A stretch of DNA of 64,000 nt from an uncultured Muribaculaceae bacterium (GCA_947176745.1 CAMWRV010000003.1:1-64000), one strand, 5' to 3'; shown: positions 42,893 through 52,728, counted from the stretch's first letter. The notes: a model not told the origin generated them from the letters alone. Numbers and translations are program-made.

Positions 42893-44002
42893 ATGAAACA
42901 TTTCCATATAACAAGACATAAGATAGGCATAAGCGTGATACTTGCCGCAGTATCTGTCGCCTCCGGTGTTGCAAACGCAACCGTTGTGGTCGACAGTCTG
43001 AGCAATGAACCCCTGCCAAGGGCCTCAGTGTTTGACTGCAACGGCAATATGACCGCAACATGCAGTGATGACGGAACTTTGCCTGCCGTAAAGTCGGACA
43101 AATATCCACTAACGGTCAGATATCTCGGATACATGCCTGCCACACTTGAGTATGCCGGAGAAGACACTGTAAGAATGGCAGCACTGAGGTATGAGTTGCC
43201 GGAAATCGTGATCGACACGCAAAGCCACAATATCCTTCATCTTAAAGGATATATGCGAGAGTACACATCTATGACAAGATCTTCCGACACTGTGCAGCTT
43301 TTCAGCGAAAAAATTGTCGACTTCATGTTGCCAACGGAGAAAAACAAAAAGTTCAAAGGGTGGAAATCGCCACGCACGCTGGCCGAACGGAATTTTTACA
43401 GGTTTACGGACTCCGCCGGTCTTGACAGCGTAAGCAGCTTGAATAGCAACCATTTCCAATGGTTTGACTTTGTCGATATTTTCTCAAAGAATATCAAGAT
43501 TCAGGAAACCTTGAGAGACAACTCCGCAAAAGCCGACACTGTCGCCGGAAAGTATGGTGTGAAAATCTTGTGGAACAAACTCTCGGACCGCTATATCTTC
43601 GAGACTGACATGCTTGCTGACAAGAAAGACCATAAATGGTCACCCAATTTCCTGAAGTTTTTCGGATTGACCACTGACTTCACAAGACTGTCCACAAAAT
43701 ATACATTTACGGAACCCGACGGCTCCGACATATCTCCCGCAGAGATATCGATGGCGACTTTCGATATCGAGGCACTGTGCAGAGGGAAACTATACAGATG
43801 GGTCTCCGGAAGCGATGAGCCGTTCAACATCCGGTCATATTATGAATTCTATGTGACCGACAAGGAGTATCTGACTCCCGATGATGCCAAAGACTGGAAG
43901 GAACATCCTGAAACCAAAGGCATAGCAGTCATAGTTCCGGACGGAGTCCCGGAACTTGAACCTGGCATTATCAGACTCATTGAACGGGTCGGTGAAGAAT
44001 GA
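42893..44002 (+). CDS. Secreted protein with carboxypeptidase-regulatory-like N-domain
   Basis: 369 aa with a signal peptide (about 29 residues, ending near ANA). Residues 30-100 look like a CarboxypepD_reg-like beta-sandwich (VVVDSLSNEPLPRASVFDCNG, LTVRYLGYMPATL). The remainder (LKGYMREYTSMTRSSDTV and on) resembles uncharacterised Bacteroidales proteins with that N-domain. Probably periplasmic or outer-membrane associated. Its 3' end overlaps the convergent HAD gene by 26 bases. Confidence 0.7.
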   Translation: MKHFHITRHKIGISVILAAVSVASGVANATVVVDSLSNEPLPRASVFDCNGNMTATCSDDGTLPAVKSDKYPLTVRYLGYMPATLEYAGEDTVRMAALRYELPEIVIDTQSHNILHLKGYMREYTSMTRSSDTVQLFSEKIVDFMLPTEKNKKFKGWKSPRTLAERNFYRFTDSAGLDSVSSLNSNHFQWFDFVDIFSKNIKIQETLRDNSAKADTVAGKYGVKILWNKLSDRYIFETDMLADKKDHKWSPNFLKFFGLTTDFTRLSTKYTFTEPDGSDISPAEISMATFDIEALCRGKLYRWVSGSDEPFNIRSYYEFYVTDKEYLTPDDAKDWKEHPETKGIAVIVPDGVPELEPGIIRLIERVGEE

Positions 44003-44636
44003 CTTTTATGTCTGCTATCCGGTCGATGACATGATCGGCACCAGCCTCCTGCAACTCTCCTATCGTGCCATTGCCATATGTGACACCGCACGTTGTGGCG
44101 CCTGCCGCCTTACCCATCAGAATATCGACAGCCGCGTCACCGACAACCAGCGTCTCCTCTGGAATCCAGCCAAGAGAGTCGGCAATGATATATACCGGCT
44201 CTGGCGAAGGCTTGCCCGACGTGACATCGTCTCCGCCGACAATCATGCCGATCAATCCGTCGATCGACAAGGATCGGCAATATTCATCGAGCGATCTGTG
44301 ACTCCGGCTGCTCGCTATGGCGATGCCATATCCGGCATCGGAAAGATAAGAGAGGATTTCATGGACTCCCGGAAAACACCTCTCTTCAAAACCGGGTTTC
44401 AATTCATAAAAGAGCGATCGGTAAGTTTCGGCAAAGTGTTCGCCGGAAATTGATTTACCCGGGTAAAGGGTCTCCGGCACATCCGTGAGTCTGAGCCCGA
44501 TAGTGGCACGGCACTTCTCATCACTGACCGGCGGCAGGTTCAGTCGGGACACTGCAGCCTGCATGGTCGTAACGATCAGAGATGCTGTGTCGGCAAGAGT
44601 GCCGTCAAAATCAAAAATAACATTCCTGATATTCAT
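43977..44636 (-). CDS. HAD-superfamily hydrolase, phosphoglycolate-phosphatase-like
   Basis: 219 aa. Motif I VIFDFDGTLADT (nucleophile Asp and acid Asp), motif II IASSRSH, motif III Lys in SGKPSPEP and motif IV VVGDAAVDILMGKAAG. The helical cap between motifs I and II marks subfamily IA, similar to Gph or PpaX. Hydrolyses a small phosphorylated metabolite; substrate uncertain. Its 3' end overlaps the opposite-strand gene. Confidence 0.88.
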   Translation of the reverse strand: MNIRNVIFDFDGTLADTASLIVTTMQAAVSRLNLPPVSDEKCRATIGLRLTDVPETLYPGKSISGEHFAETYRSLFYELKPGFEERCFPGVHEILSYLSDAGYGIAIASSRSHRSLDEYCRSLSIDGLIGMIVGGDDVTSGKPSPEPVYIIADSLGWIPEETLVVGDAAVDILMGKAAGATTCGVTYGNGTIGELQEAGADHVIDRIADIKVILHRPVQ

Positions 44637-44732
44637 AATATCATGCTTGGATCAGAACATACCAGATTAGTGGATGATCAATTAAAGAACGGTGCGGAGA
44701 GATCATAATTTTACAGGAACTAATAAAATGAA

Positions 44733-44778
44733 GCGGCGGGACTATGTCATATTGAGTAATATAACATAGTCCCGCCGC
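44733..44778 (-). terminator. Long hairpin after the 50-aa gene
   Basis: A perfect 15-bp stem (44733-44747 with 44764-44778) topped by an inner ATATT/AATAT stem. It lies 32 bases past the stop of the 50-aa gene and is followed on the minus strand by TTCATTTTATT. Confidence 0.7.
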
Positions 44779-44809
44779 CATGCGGATAGGATTCCAGTTA
44801 TGAGCTCTC

Positions 44810-44962
44810 CTACTTTTCTTTCTTTTCAATAGCTTTGTGAACTTTGTGGACTTCCTTCATCAGACAGAATGCCGCAGCTACGGCAGCCGCCTCAAGAGCG
44901 AGTTTCGCGATCTTGAATCCGAGATGGAGAGCGAAATGATCACAATTCTTTTCGTGGTTCAT
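44810..44962 (-). CDS. 50-aa hypothetical protein
   Basis: A small ORF reading MNHEKNCDHFALHLGFKI and on: an N-terminal His/Cys-containing stretch, a hydrophobic Ala-rich helix (AKLALEAAAVAAAFCL), and a Lys-rich charged tail (KEVHKVHKAIEKKEK). The layout of one amphipathic or membrane helix plus a positive tail, the well-formed terminator behind it and its isolation between other genes support a real gene. No family recognised. Confidence 0.55.
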   Translation of the reverse strand: MNHEKNCDHFALHLGFKIAKLALEAAAVAAAFCLMKEVHKVHKAIEKKEK

Positions 44963-45144
44963 AGTTTTGATAATTAAGATGGTTAAATATTGATGCCATA
45001 CCCCGTTATCTCAAGGCACTCGCCTTGCGGGTATCCGACGATAGAACGTCTGCACGACTTCATTGGTTCGAACGCAGACCGTGTAAAGAGTTATAATCAA
45101 CTGACGCATTCCGGCAGGTCTCCTATATTTTATCAGTATGCCGA

Positions 45145-45176
45145 TTTGCGTGTCTGACGTGGATTTTGTAATTTTG
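45145..45176 (+). promoter_or_regulatory. Promoter of the DUF1846 gene
   Basis: TTTG, 20 bp, TAATTTTG: an exact consensus. The -7 element ends only 5 bases before the ATG at 45182, so the transcript is probably leaderless. Confidence 0.8.
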
Positions 45177-45181
45177 CAGAC

Positions 45182-46645
45182 ATGAAAATCGGATTTGACA
45201 ACGAAAAGTATCTGCGGATACAATCAGAACACATCAAGGAGCGCATCGCTCATTTCGGTAACAAACTATATCTCGAACTTGGAGGAAAACTCTTCGACGA
45301 CCACCATGCAAGCCGTGTGCTACCCGGCTTCGAGCCCGACAGCAAACTCAGGATGCTGAGCCAGTTGAGCGACAGGGCTGAGATTGTGATCGTGATAAGT
45401 GCCAAGGACATCGAGAAAAACAAAGTCCGCAATGACCTCGGCATCACATATGACATGGATGTTCTCAGGCTACGCGATGAATTCCAGAAACGCGGATTTC
45501 TTGTCAGTTCAGTTGTGATCACCCATTACAACGGGCAGAGCAGCGCAGATGCTTTCAGGGAAAAGCTTGAACGCATGGGAATAACCGCCTACTATCACTA
45601 CACCATCGAAGGTTATCCCACCAATGTCGCGCTCATAGATTCCGACCAGGGATTCGGCAGAAATGACTATGTGGAGACTACCAGGCCTCTCGTGATTGTC
45701 ACGGCCCCCGGCCCCGGAAGCGGCAAAATGGCGGTCTGCCTGAGCCAGCTCTACAATGAGAACAAAAGAGGCATCGAGGCAGGATACGCCAAATTCGAGA
45801 CTTTCCCCGTGTGGAGTCTCCCGCTCAAGCATCCGGTCAACATCGCATATGAAGCAGCTACCGCAGATCTCAATGATGTCAACATGATCGATCCTTTCCA
45901 TCTGGAAGCATACGGCAAAACTGCCATCAACTATAACCGCGACATCGAGATCTTCCCGGTGCTCAATGCGCTGTTCGAAGGCATCTACGGAGAAAATCCT
46001 TACAAATCTCCGACCGACATGGGTGTCAACATGGTCGGCTTCTGCATCTCGGACGACGAGGTCTGCTGCAACGCATCGCGCGATGAGATTATACGCAGAT
46101 ATTTTACCGCCCTCAACAGATTCGCACAGGGTGAGACAGCCGAAGATGAAGTCAACAAAATCAGGCTTCTTTTCAATCAGGCAAAAATAGACGTCAACTA
46201 CCGCAAGACTGTTGTAGCGGCACGTGCGCGGGCACTTGAGACAGGCGTGGCATGTTCGGCTATCGAACTTGAAGACGGCACGATCATCACGGCAAAGTCA
46301 AGTCAGCTTCTCGGTCCGAGCGCCGCTCTTCTGCTGAACGCCATGAAACATCTGGCCGGCATAGACCACGAGATAAAACTTATTCCCCAGCAGCTTATCG
46401 AGCCCGTTCAGCACATGAAGCTCAATTGTCTCAGAGGCAAGAACCCGCGATTGCACACGGATGAAGTGCTCGTTGTGCTCGCTGTGCTGAGTCAATACAA
46501 CGACTTGTGCAGAAAGGCTCTTGACAAGCTCCCTGCACTTGCCGGCTGTCAGGTGCACAGCACGGTGATGCTCGGAGAAGTCGACCACAAGATATTCAAG
46601 AAACTCGGAGTAGGTCTCACCTGCGACCCGGCAAAGAAGCGATAA
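45182..46645 (+). CDS. DUF1846 (UPF0371) family protein
   Basis: 487 aa, usual family length, starting MKIGFDNEKYLRIQSEHIKE. Family-type segments: FGNKLYLELGGKLFDDHHAS, ARVLPGFEPD-like, IVTAPGPGSGKMAVCLSQLY and MGVNMVGFCISDDEVC. Structures of the family are known, but its reaction is not well established. Promoter position implies leaderless translation. Confidence 0.9.
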   Translation: MKIGFDNEKYLRIQSEHIKERIAHFGNKLYLELGGKLFDDHHASRVLPGFEPDSKLRMLSQLSDRAEIVIVISAKDIEKNKVRNDLGITYDMDVLRLRDEFQKRGFLVSSVVITHYNGQSSADAFREKLERMGITAYYHYTIEGYPTNVALIDSDQGFGRNDYVETTRPLVIVTAPGPGSGKMAVCLSQLYNENKRGIEAGYAKFETFPVWSLPLKHPVNIAYEAATADLNDVNMIDPFHLEAYGKTAINYNRDIEIFPVLNALFEGIYGENPYKSPTDMGVNMVGFCISDDEVCCNASRDEIIRRYFTALNRFAQGETAEDEVNKIRLLFNQAKIDVNYRKTVVAARARALETGVACSAIELEDGTIITAKSSQLLGPSAALLLNAMKHLAGIDHEIKLIPQQLIEPVQHMKLNCLRGKNPRLHTDEVLVVLAVLSQYNDLCRKALDKLPALAGCQVHSTVMLGEVDHKIFKKLGVGLTCDPAKKR

Positions 46646-46687
46646 GCTCCGCACAATCTGTCGGACGAAGCTGAACCGAAATCAGAT

Positions 46688-46741
46688 AAATAAATAATAG
46701 AGAAGCCGGATTCGTGAATCCGGCTTCTCTATTATTTATTT
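46688..46741. terminator. 26-bp perfect bidirectional terminator
   Basis: 46688-46713 pairs fully with 46716-46741, with AT-rich outer ends that give T tracts in both directions, between the convergent DUF1846 and M16 genes. Confidence 0.9.
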
Positions 46742-46754
46742 TTACAGCCAGTTC

Positions 46755-49559
46755 TTATTCAGACTCCGCCACACCCTGCATCACAACCTGAATATGGTTC
46801 TTGCCATCGTAGAGAGAAGACATGAACTTGTTGAAATCCGCGAGTGTGAGATTCTCGATAGCGGCCTTGTGACCGGTGATATCATCATATCCGAGCTCAA
46901 GTCTCTGAAGATTGTTTCTCCAGTAGCCGTTTGTGCGGACATTGATTTCATACTGCTTCAAGGCAGCCTCTTTCACCTTGTTGAAATTAGCCTCGTCGGC
47001 ACCGTTGGAAAGGAGCTTGAGAAGTTCCTCGTTCGCACGGGTAATGAGCTTATCCTGCATCTTGTCATTGGTCTGGAAGACGTATATGATCTGCCATGTG
47101 CCGGTGAACGGATTGAATGTTCCGTAAGCATAAGGACTGTATGTTCCGCCCTCTTCCTCGCGCAGAGTATCTGTGAAGATATTGCTGAGGATATCGCCAA
47201 TAAGATCAACTTTCACGTAATTGTCGATACTGTAGCCGACATTTTTACCGCTGATGTTAGTGAGAACCATTGTCGAAGGCACCTGCATAGGCTGGCTGAA
47301 TGTATCGTTTACCACGCCCTCGGCTATATTGATAGAGGAAAGTCTTGCGGGAGCCGCATCTTTCTTTCCGGCAGAAGGCAGAGCCGCGATATACTGCTCT
47401 ACAAGAGGCTTGAACGTATCAAGGTCGATATTGCCCGTAAAGATAAACGTATAGTCAGCTGCGTTCGCGAGAGAAGATTTCACGATCTCAAGCTCACGTG
47501 AATAATTACCGGCCTCAAGAAGCTCGACGCTGGGCTGCTGGAACATCGGATTTCCGCCATATGTAGCCTTGGCTACTGCACGCTGGAACACAGAAGTCGG
47601 GTTCTTGTCGTTGTTCTTGAGGATAGTCTTGATCTGGTCGATGTAAGCGTTGTATGCGGTCTCGTCGGGATTGAGCTCGGTGAATGTGGCATAAAGCACC
47701 TCCATGAAAGTAGGAAGATCCTTTACAGTCGACTTGCCGTCAAGGGCGTTGACCGTATTGCCTATACTGTAACCGAGCGACACATTCTTACCGGCGAGAT
47801 ACTTGCCGAGCTTCACCTGGTCAAAAGATCCGAGTTTGCTGACTTCAGCGGCATCGCCGGCGAGAATTACGTTGGCAGCGTCTTTGGCGTCATACGAACG
47901 TTTGCCACCATCTTTGAACGCAGTCATCACAATCTCATCCTGCTTGAAATCGGTGGGCTTCACAATCACCTTGGCACCGTTGGAGAGCATGAGCACTGTT
48001 GTGCCGAACTGACCTTCGCTCACCGACGCGATCTTTCCGGGAGCAGGAAGGTTCTCGATCAGAGGATCGGTGATGACTTCGTCAACGTAAGCCTCGTAAT
48101 CAGCATTGAGGATGTCAGCAAGACGACCGGTGATCTCTTCTTCCGAGATGGCAGTCATGCCGTCGCGAAGAGGCTCTGAAACCACGATGACCTGATTGTT
48201 GGCAGTAAGAAGCTGGGCGGCCTCCTCGTTGAACGCCTGAACAGGTATCACCGGAAGGATCATCTTCGCAAGCTCATATTCCTTCTCAATGCCCGGCGCG
48301 GCCTCATTGTCGATGAAGTGTCTGCAAAGCTCGCGGGCAAGAGTCTCGGTCTTCGTATTGTTGCGCTCGTTGAAGAGTTTCTCATACTGGGCGAGAAGTT
48401 CGTCGCGGGCACGCACAAGCTCAGACTCCATGAAGCCGGTCTTGCAAGCACGGGCCACGATTCCCATCGCATCATCGAGAGCCTCCTTCACATCACCTTT
48501 CGGGATGATGAAAGTGTCGAACGCAGCCTTGGTCTTGGAGACAAAGAAGTCACCGAACGAGACGCCGGCCTGAACATATTTGCAGTCAGGATTCTTGGCA
48601 TAGTCATTGAGACGATTGTTGATCATGGTGGAGAGAAGCACGTCGACAAGCTGGGTCTGGATATATGCCTCAACTGTATTGCGCATCTCCATCGGGATCT
48701 TCTCGGTCTTGAAATTAACCATGATCATAGGGAAGCGGAGCTCCTTGTCGCTGAAATAGAAATAGATCGGCTTCTCATTATCTGATACCGAGGGATATGT
48801 ACGCTCGGCGGCATTCTCTGGCATGGGAATTGTCGAGAAAAGATCGATCACCTTCTTCTCCATCTCGGCGGCGTCGATGTCACCGACGATCACGATACCC
48901 TGCTGATCCGGACGATACCATTTATGGTAATAGTCTCTGATGGCCTGGGGAGGGAAGTTTCTTACGATCTCCATCTTGCCGATAGGCATCTGCTGATACT
49001 GATACTCCTGATAGATCTTCGGAAGCATTGCCTCATACATGCGCTGCTGCGCGCTGTTGCGAGAGCGCCATTCCTCTTCGATGACTCCGCGTTCGGCATC
49101 AATCTCCGATTCCTCAAGCAGAATGCTTCCGCTCCAGTCATGCAGCACGAGAAGCACACTGTCTACGAGAGCCTTGTCGGTAGAGGGCACATTGTCGATG
49201 TTGTAGACCGTCTCGTCGAACGATGTGTAGGCATTGATATCGGCACCGAACCGTATGCCCTTAGCCTGAAGATAATTGAGCATTGTCTTGCCGGGGAAGT
49301 TGGTCGTACCGTTAAACGCCATGTGCTCAAGGAAGTGCGCGAGACCCAGCTGCTCAGGCGTCTCAAGAGTTGATCCAACCTTCTGGGCGATATAGAAATT
49401 CACTCGCTCTTTGGGCTCCTCGTTATGGAGGATATAATAATTGAGCCCGTTGGGAAGAGTGCCATGCTTTACCGCCTCATTGAGAGGAAGCGGAGTCTGG
49501 GCACCCGCGAACAATGCCGACACTGTCAGCACCGCCGATGTTAGAATCTTTTTGATCAT
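46755..49559 (-). CDS. M16 family zinc metalloprotease, double-length
   Basis: 934 aa with a signal peptide (residues 1-20). The N-terminal M16 domain holds the inverted zinc motif HFLEH (His75, Glu78, His79) and the downstream Glu in SEIDAERGVIEEEW. A second, inactive M16-type half follows (about 500-934; YTFIFTGNIDLDTFKPLVEQYI). Such pitrilysin-like fused proteases act in the periplasm of Bacteroidetes on peptides. Confidence 0.92.
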   Translation of the reverse strand: MIKKILTSAVLTVSALFAGAQTPLPLNEAVKHGTLPNGLNYYILHNEEPKERVNFYIAQKVGSTLETPEQLGLAHFLEHMAFNGTTNFPGKTMLNYLQAKGIRFGADINAYTSFDETVYNIDNVPSTDKALVDSVLLVLHDWSGSILLEESEIDAERGVIEEEWRSRNSAQQRMYEAMLPKIYQEYQYQQMPIGKMEIVRNFPPQAIRDYYHKWYRPDQQGIVIVGDIDAAEMEKKVIDLFSTIPMPENAAERTYPSVSDNEKPIYFYFSDKELRFPMIMVNFKTEKIPMEMRNTVEAYIQTQLVDVLLSTMINNRLNDYAKNPDCKYVQAGVSFGDFFVSKTKAAFDTFIIPKGDVKEALDDAMGIVARACKTGFMESELVRARDELLAQYEKLFNERNNTKTETLARELCRHFIDNEAAPGIEKEYELAKMILPVIPVQAFNEEAAQLLTANNQVIVVSEPLRDGMTAISEEEITGRLADILNADYEAYVDEVITDPLIENLPAPGKIASVSEGQFGTTVLMLSNGAKVIVKPTDFKQDEIVMTAFKDGGKRSYDAKDAANVILAGDAAEVSKLGSFDQVKLGKYLAGKNVSLGYSIGNTVNALDGKSTVKDLPTFMEVLYATFTELNPDETAYNAYIDQIKTILKNNDKNPTSVFQRAVAKATYGGNPMFQQPSVELLEAGNYSRELEIVKSSLANAADYTFIFTGNIDLDTFKPLVEQYIAALPSAGKKDAAPARLSSINIAEGVVNDTFSQPMQVPSTMVLTNISGKNVGYSIDNYVKVDLIGDILSNIFTDTLREEEGGTYSPYAYGTFNPFTGTWQIIYVFQTNDKMQDKLITRANEELLKLLSNGADEANFNKVKEAALKQYEINVRTNGYWRNNLQRLELGYDDITGHKAAIENLTLADFNKFMSSLYDGKNHIQVVMQGVAESE

Positions 49560-49921
49560 AGAATTCTGATTGGGGTTATATTATTGTTGTTAATTCTGTA
49601 TGCCAACCAAGGTCTACCATGCTAACGGACATCGCGGTCAGGCTGTGACACGGGAGCCTCAGTTTTTACAAAAGTACAAATAATTTGGTGAATTCAAACA
49701 CCGAGGTCGACTTTTTTTGACAGCTGAGGCAAACTATTGCAGTCTCTTTTTAGTTTTTTTAATAAAACGGGCCGCCACGGCTTGATCTTCCGTCCGCCTG
49801 CTGAAATCACTCCGATCCCGACCGGCATCCCTCACGACAAAATGTGTGCGTTCAGGGTCAAGTCAATTTCAGATACACGGACAACTGATAAAGATACTTT
49901 ATAGAACATAAACATACATGT
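49560..49921. other. Intergenic region between M16 and DUF2156 genes
   Basis: 362 bases between divergent genes. Apart from the M16 promoter at 49669-49698, I see no ORF, RNA fold or terminator I can support. It is partly AT-rich (49735-49770) and then more GC-balanced. Confidence 0.5.
49669..49698 (-). promoter_or_regulatory. Probable promoter of the M16 gene
   Basis: Minus-strand TTTG, 18 bp, TACTTTTG. Spacing is 1 bp shorter than usual. Gives a leader of roughly 105 bases. Confidence 0.5.
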
Positions 49922-50878
49922 ATGGCAATCACAGTCGCATTAAGACATTGCAATAATCAGACCGCCACAGACTCCAAAGCCTGCGAACCAAGGTTCAGGC
50001 CGGTCGAGTTCCGTGACATTCCTATGCTTACAGATTTTTTCAACCGCTATCCATCCCGGTCGTGCGACTTCTCCATAGGAGGAGTGCTTATGTGGGCGGA
50101 TTATTTCGATTACAGAATCGCCGTGCAAGATGACAGCCTGTTGATATGCGGCACAGATCCTACAAGCGGAGACAAGCTGTTTTACGCACCTTGCGGCCCG
50201 ATGGAGAACAAGCGATTCATGCAACTGGTCAATGGATATTGCCGTAATAACAGGAAAGCCGGGGCAATCCTTATGCCTTTCGAATCAGTTCCCGACTCTC
50301 CGGTGACAGCTCTCGACTACGAAAACGAGTGCGCCACTTGCTGGAAAGAGTATCTTTACGACATCGACCGTTTCACATCGTTCTCCGGCAGAAAGATGGA
50401 GAAAAAGCGGAATCATCTCAATTTCTTCATCAACAACTACTCTCCGTTCGAGACAGAAATAATAAGCGGAAAATCGGTTGCCGAACTCATAGCGTTTACC
50501 ATCGCATTCGACGCATCGCACACCGATAATCCACTCGCAGCCTACGAATGCGGCCAGGTGATCGAGGTGCTCAGGCGTTTCGATGATTACCCGTTCTTCG
50601 GTCTTGCCATAAGAATAGACGGGGAGGTGGCAGGATATACATTCGGAGAGAAGAGCGGCGACACATTTTTCGTACACGTAGAGAAAGGAAACATAGACTT
50701 TCGCGGCATATATCAGGCGCTTGCGTCGGGTCTCGCACGGGAGGTCAGATCACGCTTTCCTGATGTAAGATATCTCAACAGAGAGGAAGACATGGGCGAC
50801 GAAAGTCTCAGGCGAAGCAAAGAGTCATATCATCCGACACTCTTTGTCAACAAGCGAATCGTCAGATGCGAGAAATGA
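49922..50878 (+). CDS. DUF2156 (LPG-synthase C-terminal-like) protein
   Basis: 318 aa soluble protein with tandem GNAT-like halves. Key stretches: FRDIP-type start (PVEFRDIPMLTDFF), DYRIAVQDDSLLICG, GRKMEKKRNHLNFFINNY, FGLAIRIDGEVAGYTFGE and EREVRSRFPDVRYLNREEDMGD-like end. This matches the phosphatidylglycerol lysyltransferase C-terminal-like DUF2156 family. It may transfer an aminoacyl group from aminoacyl-tRNA; substrate unknown. Confidence 0.82.
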   Translation: MAITVALRHCNNQTATDSKACEPRFRPVEFRDIPMLTDFFNRYPSRSCDFSIGGVLMWADYFDYRIAVQDDSLLICGTDPTSGDKLFYAPCGPMENKRFMQLVNGYCRNNRKAGAILMPFESVPDSPVTALDYENECATCWKEYLYDIDRFTSFSGRKMEKKRNHLNFFINNYSPFETEIISGKSVAELIAFTIAFDASHTDNPLAAYECGQVIEVLRRFDDYPFFGLAIRIDGEVAGYTFGEKSGDTFFVHVEKGNIDFRGIYQALASGLAREVRSRFPDVRYLNREEDMGDESLRRSKESYHPTLFVNKRIVRCEK

Positions 50879-50951
50879 TCTGATAAGATAAGAAAGCCTT
50901 CATAAAAATGAAAAATATCCCGGCATATGGCGGAGATTAAGAATTTTTGAT

Positions 50952-50959
50952 TAATTTTG
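50952..50959 (+). promoter_or_regulatory. -7 element of the GT2 gene
   Basis: TAATTTTG ends 24 bases before ATG 50984; no clear -33 box. Confidence 0.45.
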
Positions 50960-50983
50960 TAAACAAACAAACTGTGACCCGAA

Positions 50984-51718
50984 ATGAGCGACATCCTCGT
51001 CATCATACCGACATACAACGAGATTGAGAACATCGGCAATATAATCGATGCTGTCATGTCGTTGCCCGACGGATTCGACGTCCTTGTCATTGATGACGCA
51101 TCGCCGGACGGCACACAGGAGGCCGTGAGAGAGAAAATGGCACAATATTCCGGTCGCGTCCATATGGAGACAAGAACTGGCAAACTCGGACTCGGCACCG
51201 CATATATCCACGGATTCCGATGGGCACTCGGCCGCGGCTATGACTACGTGGTTGAGATGGATGCCGACTTTTCTCACAATCCTGCCGATCTCCCCCGCCT
51301 TTATCACGAATGTAAGGAGAAGGGAGCCGACGTGGCTGTCGGATCGCGCTACATATCGGGCGTAAATGTAGTGAACTGGCCTATGGGACGCGTGCTTATG
51401 TCATATTTCGCGTCCGTCTACGTCAGGATGATCACCCGCATGGATCTCAGGGACTCTACTGCCGGATTCGTATGCTACAGAGCGCAGGTGCTCAGAGAGC
51501 TTAATCTCGACAGGATTCAGTTCAAAGGATACGCGTTCCAGATCGAGATGAAATTCAAGTCATATTTCAAGAAGTTCAGGATCGTCGAAGTGCCCATAGT
51601 CTTTGTCAACCGTCAGCTCGGCACATCGAAAATGAACACAAGTATTTTCGGAGAGGCCATTTTCGGTGTCATCACACTGAAAATGAAAAGCATATTCAAA
51701 AAGAAAACATTCTGCTGA
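50984..51718 (+). CDS. Polyprenol-phosphate mannosyltransferase-like GT2
   Basis: 244 aa GT-A enzyme. Motifs: IIPTYNEIENI, VLVIDDASPDGTQ, VEMDADFSHNPADLP (DxD), VGSRYISG, DSTAGFVCYR and KGYAFQIEMKF. No C-terminal membrane domain, so it resembles soluble-type Dpm1/Ppm1. It would load a hexose from a nucleotide sugar onto polyprenyl phosphate, supplying lipid-linked sugar for lipoprotein or protein O-glycosylation at the periplasmic face. The sugar is inferred. Confidence 0.88.
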   Translation: MSDILVIIPTYNEIENIGNIIDAVMSLPDGFDVLVIDDASPDGTQEAVREKMAQYSGRVHMETRTGKLGLGTAYIHGFRWALGRGYDYVVEMDADFSHNPADLPRLYHECKEKGADVAVGSRYISGVNVVNWPMGRVLMSYFASVYVRMITRMDLRDSTAGFVCYRAQVLRELNLDRIQFKGYAFQIEMKFKSYFKKFRIVEVPIVFVNRQLGTSKMNTSIFGEAIFGVITLKMKSIFKKKTFC

Positions 51719-51747
51719 GTCAGATCCGGGCGATCAGAATCCATATC

Positions 51748-51787
51748 GGAAGTCTTTCTTCAGGCACAGAAGGAAAGACTTCCTTTT
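51748..51787 (+). terminator. Terminator after the GT2 gene
   Basis: A stem of about 13 bp (51748-51760 region with 51770-51783) and a TTTTT tail. Confidence 0.85.
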
Positions 51788-51912
51788 TCATGTCATGTAA
51801 CTTCATTTAGGATTCATTAGCAGGAATTAGGGCACAATATGCGTTTAAATGAGAAAAATATGCGATAAATGCGATAATCACGATAATTATTAACCTCTTG
51901 ACTCTTGAAATT

Positions 51913-52728
51913 ATGGAAAAGACAGATCAAAACAAACCAAGGAGTGGCGAGGGATGCGCAGTATTCAATGATTCCACGCCCGAACAGAAGTATATTGAAA
52001 ATCACGAGCACCTGCTTATTGAAGACAAGGGTGAAATCGAAGAACCGTCATTTGTCGACGGACCGGAGCCTGTACGCAAGAAAAACTGGTTCGGATGGTG
52101 GGCCTGCGCTCTTCTTGCAATAGCAGTCATAGGTCTATGCCTGTATTTCGCAACAGATGATTCACAACCCAGACCGTCGGCAAGCGCCCTTGCATCAGGC
52201 AACTCCGCTTTCGTAAGCGCATCCGACAGTGTCGGGCAGAACGGGCGGAAAGCGGTCAACAAAAAAGTAGTCATGCTCAAAAAGGTAATCGTGCGCGGCA
52301 ATGCGGATGACACGACTGCCGGAGTGACAGCCGCCGGCAGCGGAGTGTCAGACTCAGCAAATGCGGGCGTGCTCGCATCTGAAGCATCGATCGACAAGGC
52401 GGCAAACCTTGAAGCCTCAGTCGACTACATCTACTACTTCGGCAATGACCAGTCAGCAGTGTCAGACAACACTCTGCTTGATGAAATTGCCCAGAAAGCA
52501 AGCGAGACAGGAGCCGACATAACAGTGACGGCATATGCGAGTGAAACAGGGTCTGCCGCCTACAATAAGGAACTTACAAAAGAGAGAGCCACCAATCTTG
52601 CAGACTATCTGATTTCACGCGGTGTTCCGGCTGACCACATCAAGATCAGTGCCGGAGGACAGACTGACAGATATGGAGACTACGCACTCAACCGCAGGGC
52701 CGACATTGTGGTTGACTATGCGGGCTAA
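51913..52728 (+). CDS. OmpA-domain protein with N-terminal membrane anchor
   Basis: 271 aa from ATG 51913. Residues 1-60 are charged and probably cytoplasmic, 66-84 form one membrane span (WFGWWACALLAIAVIGLCLY region), a Ser/Ala-rich linker follows, and 170-271 is an OmpA-like peptidoglycan-binding domain (YIYYFGNDQSAV, ITVTAYASETG, YNKELTKERATNLADYLISR, NRRADIVV). Tethered in the inner membrane rather than a classic OmpA barrel. Confidence 0.85.
   Translation: MEKTDQNKPRSGEGCAVFNDSTPEQKYIENHEHLLIEDKGEIEEPSFVDGPEPVRKKNWFGWWACALLAIAVIGLCLYFATDDSQPRPSASALASGNSAFVSASDSVGQNGRKAVNKKVVMLKKVIVRGNADDTTAGVTAAGSGVSDSANAGVLASEASIDKAANLEASVDYIYYFGNDQSAVSDNTLLDEIAQKASETGADITVTAYASETGSAAYNKELTKERATNLADYLISRGVPADHIKISAGGQTDRYGDYALNRRADIVVDYAG

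Noticed and set aside
46794-47501. Plus-strand 235-codon open frame
   Set aside because: Antisense to the M16 protease gene; codon composition reflects the opposite strand.
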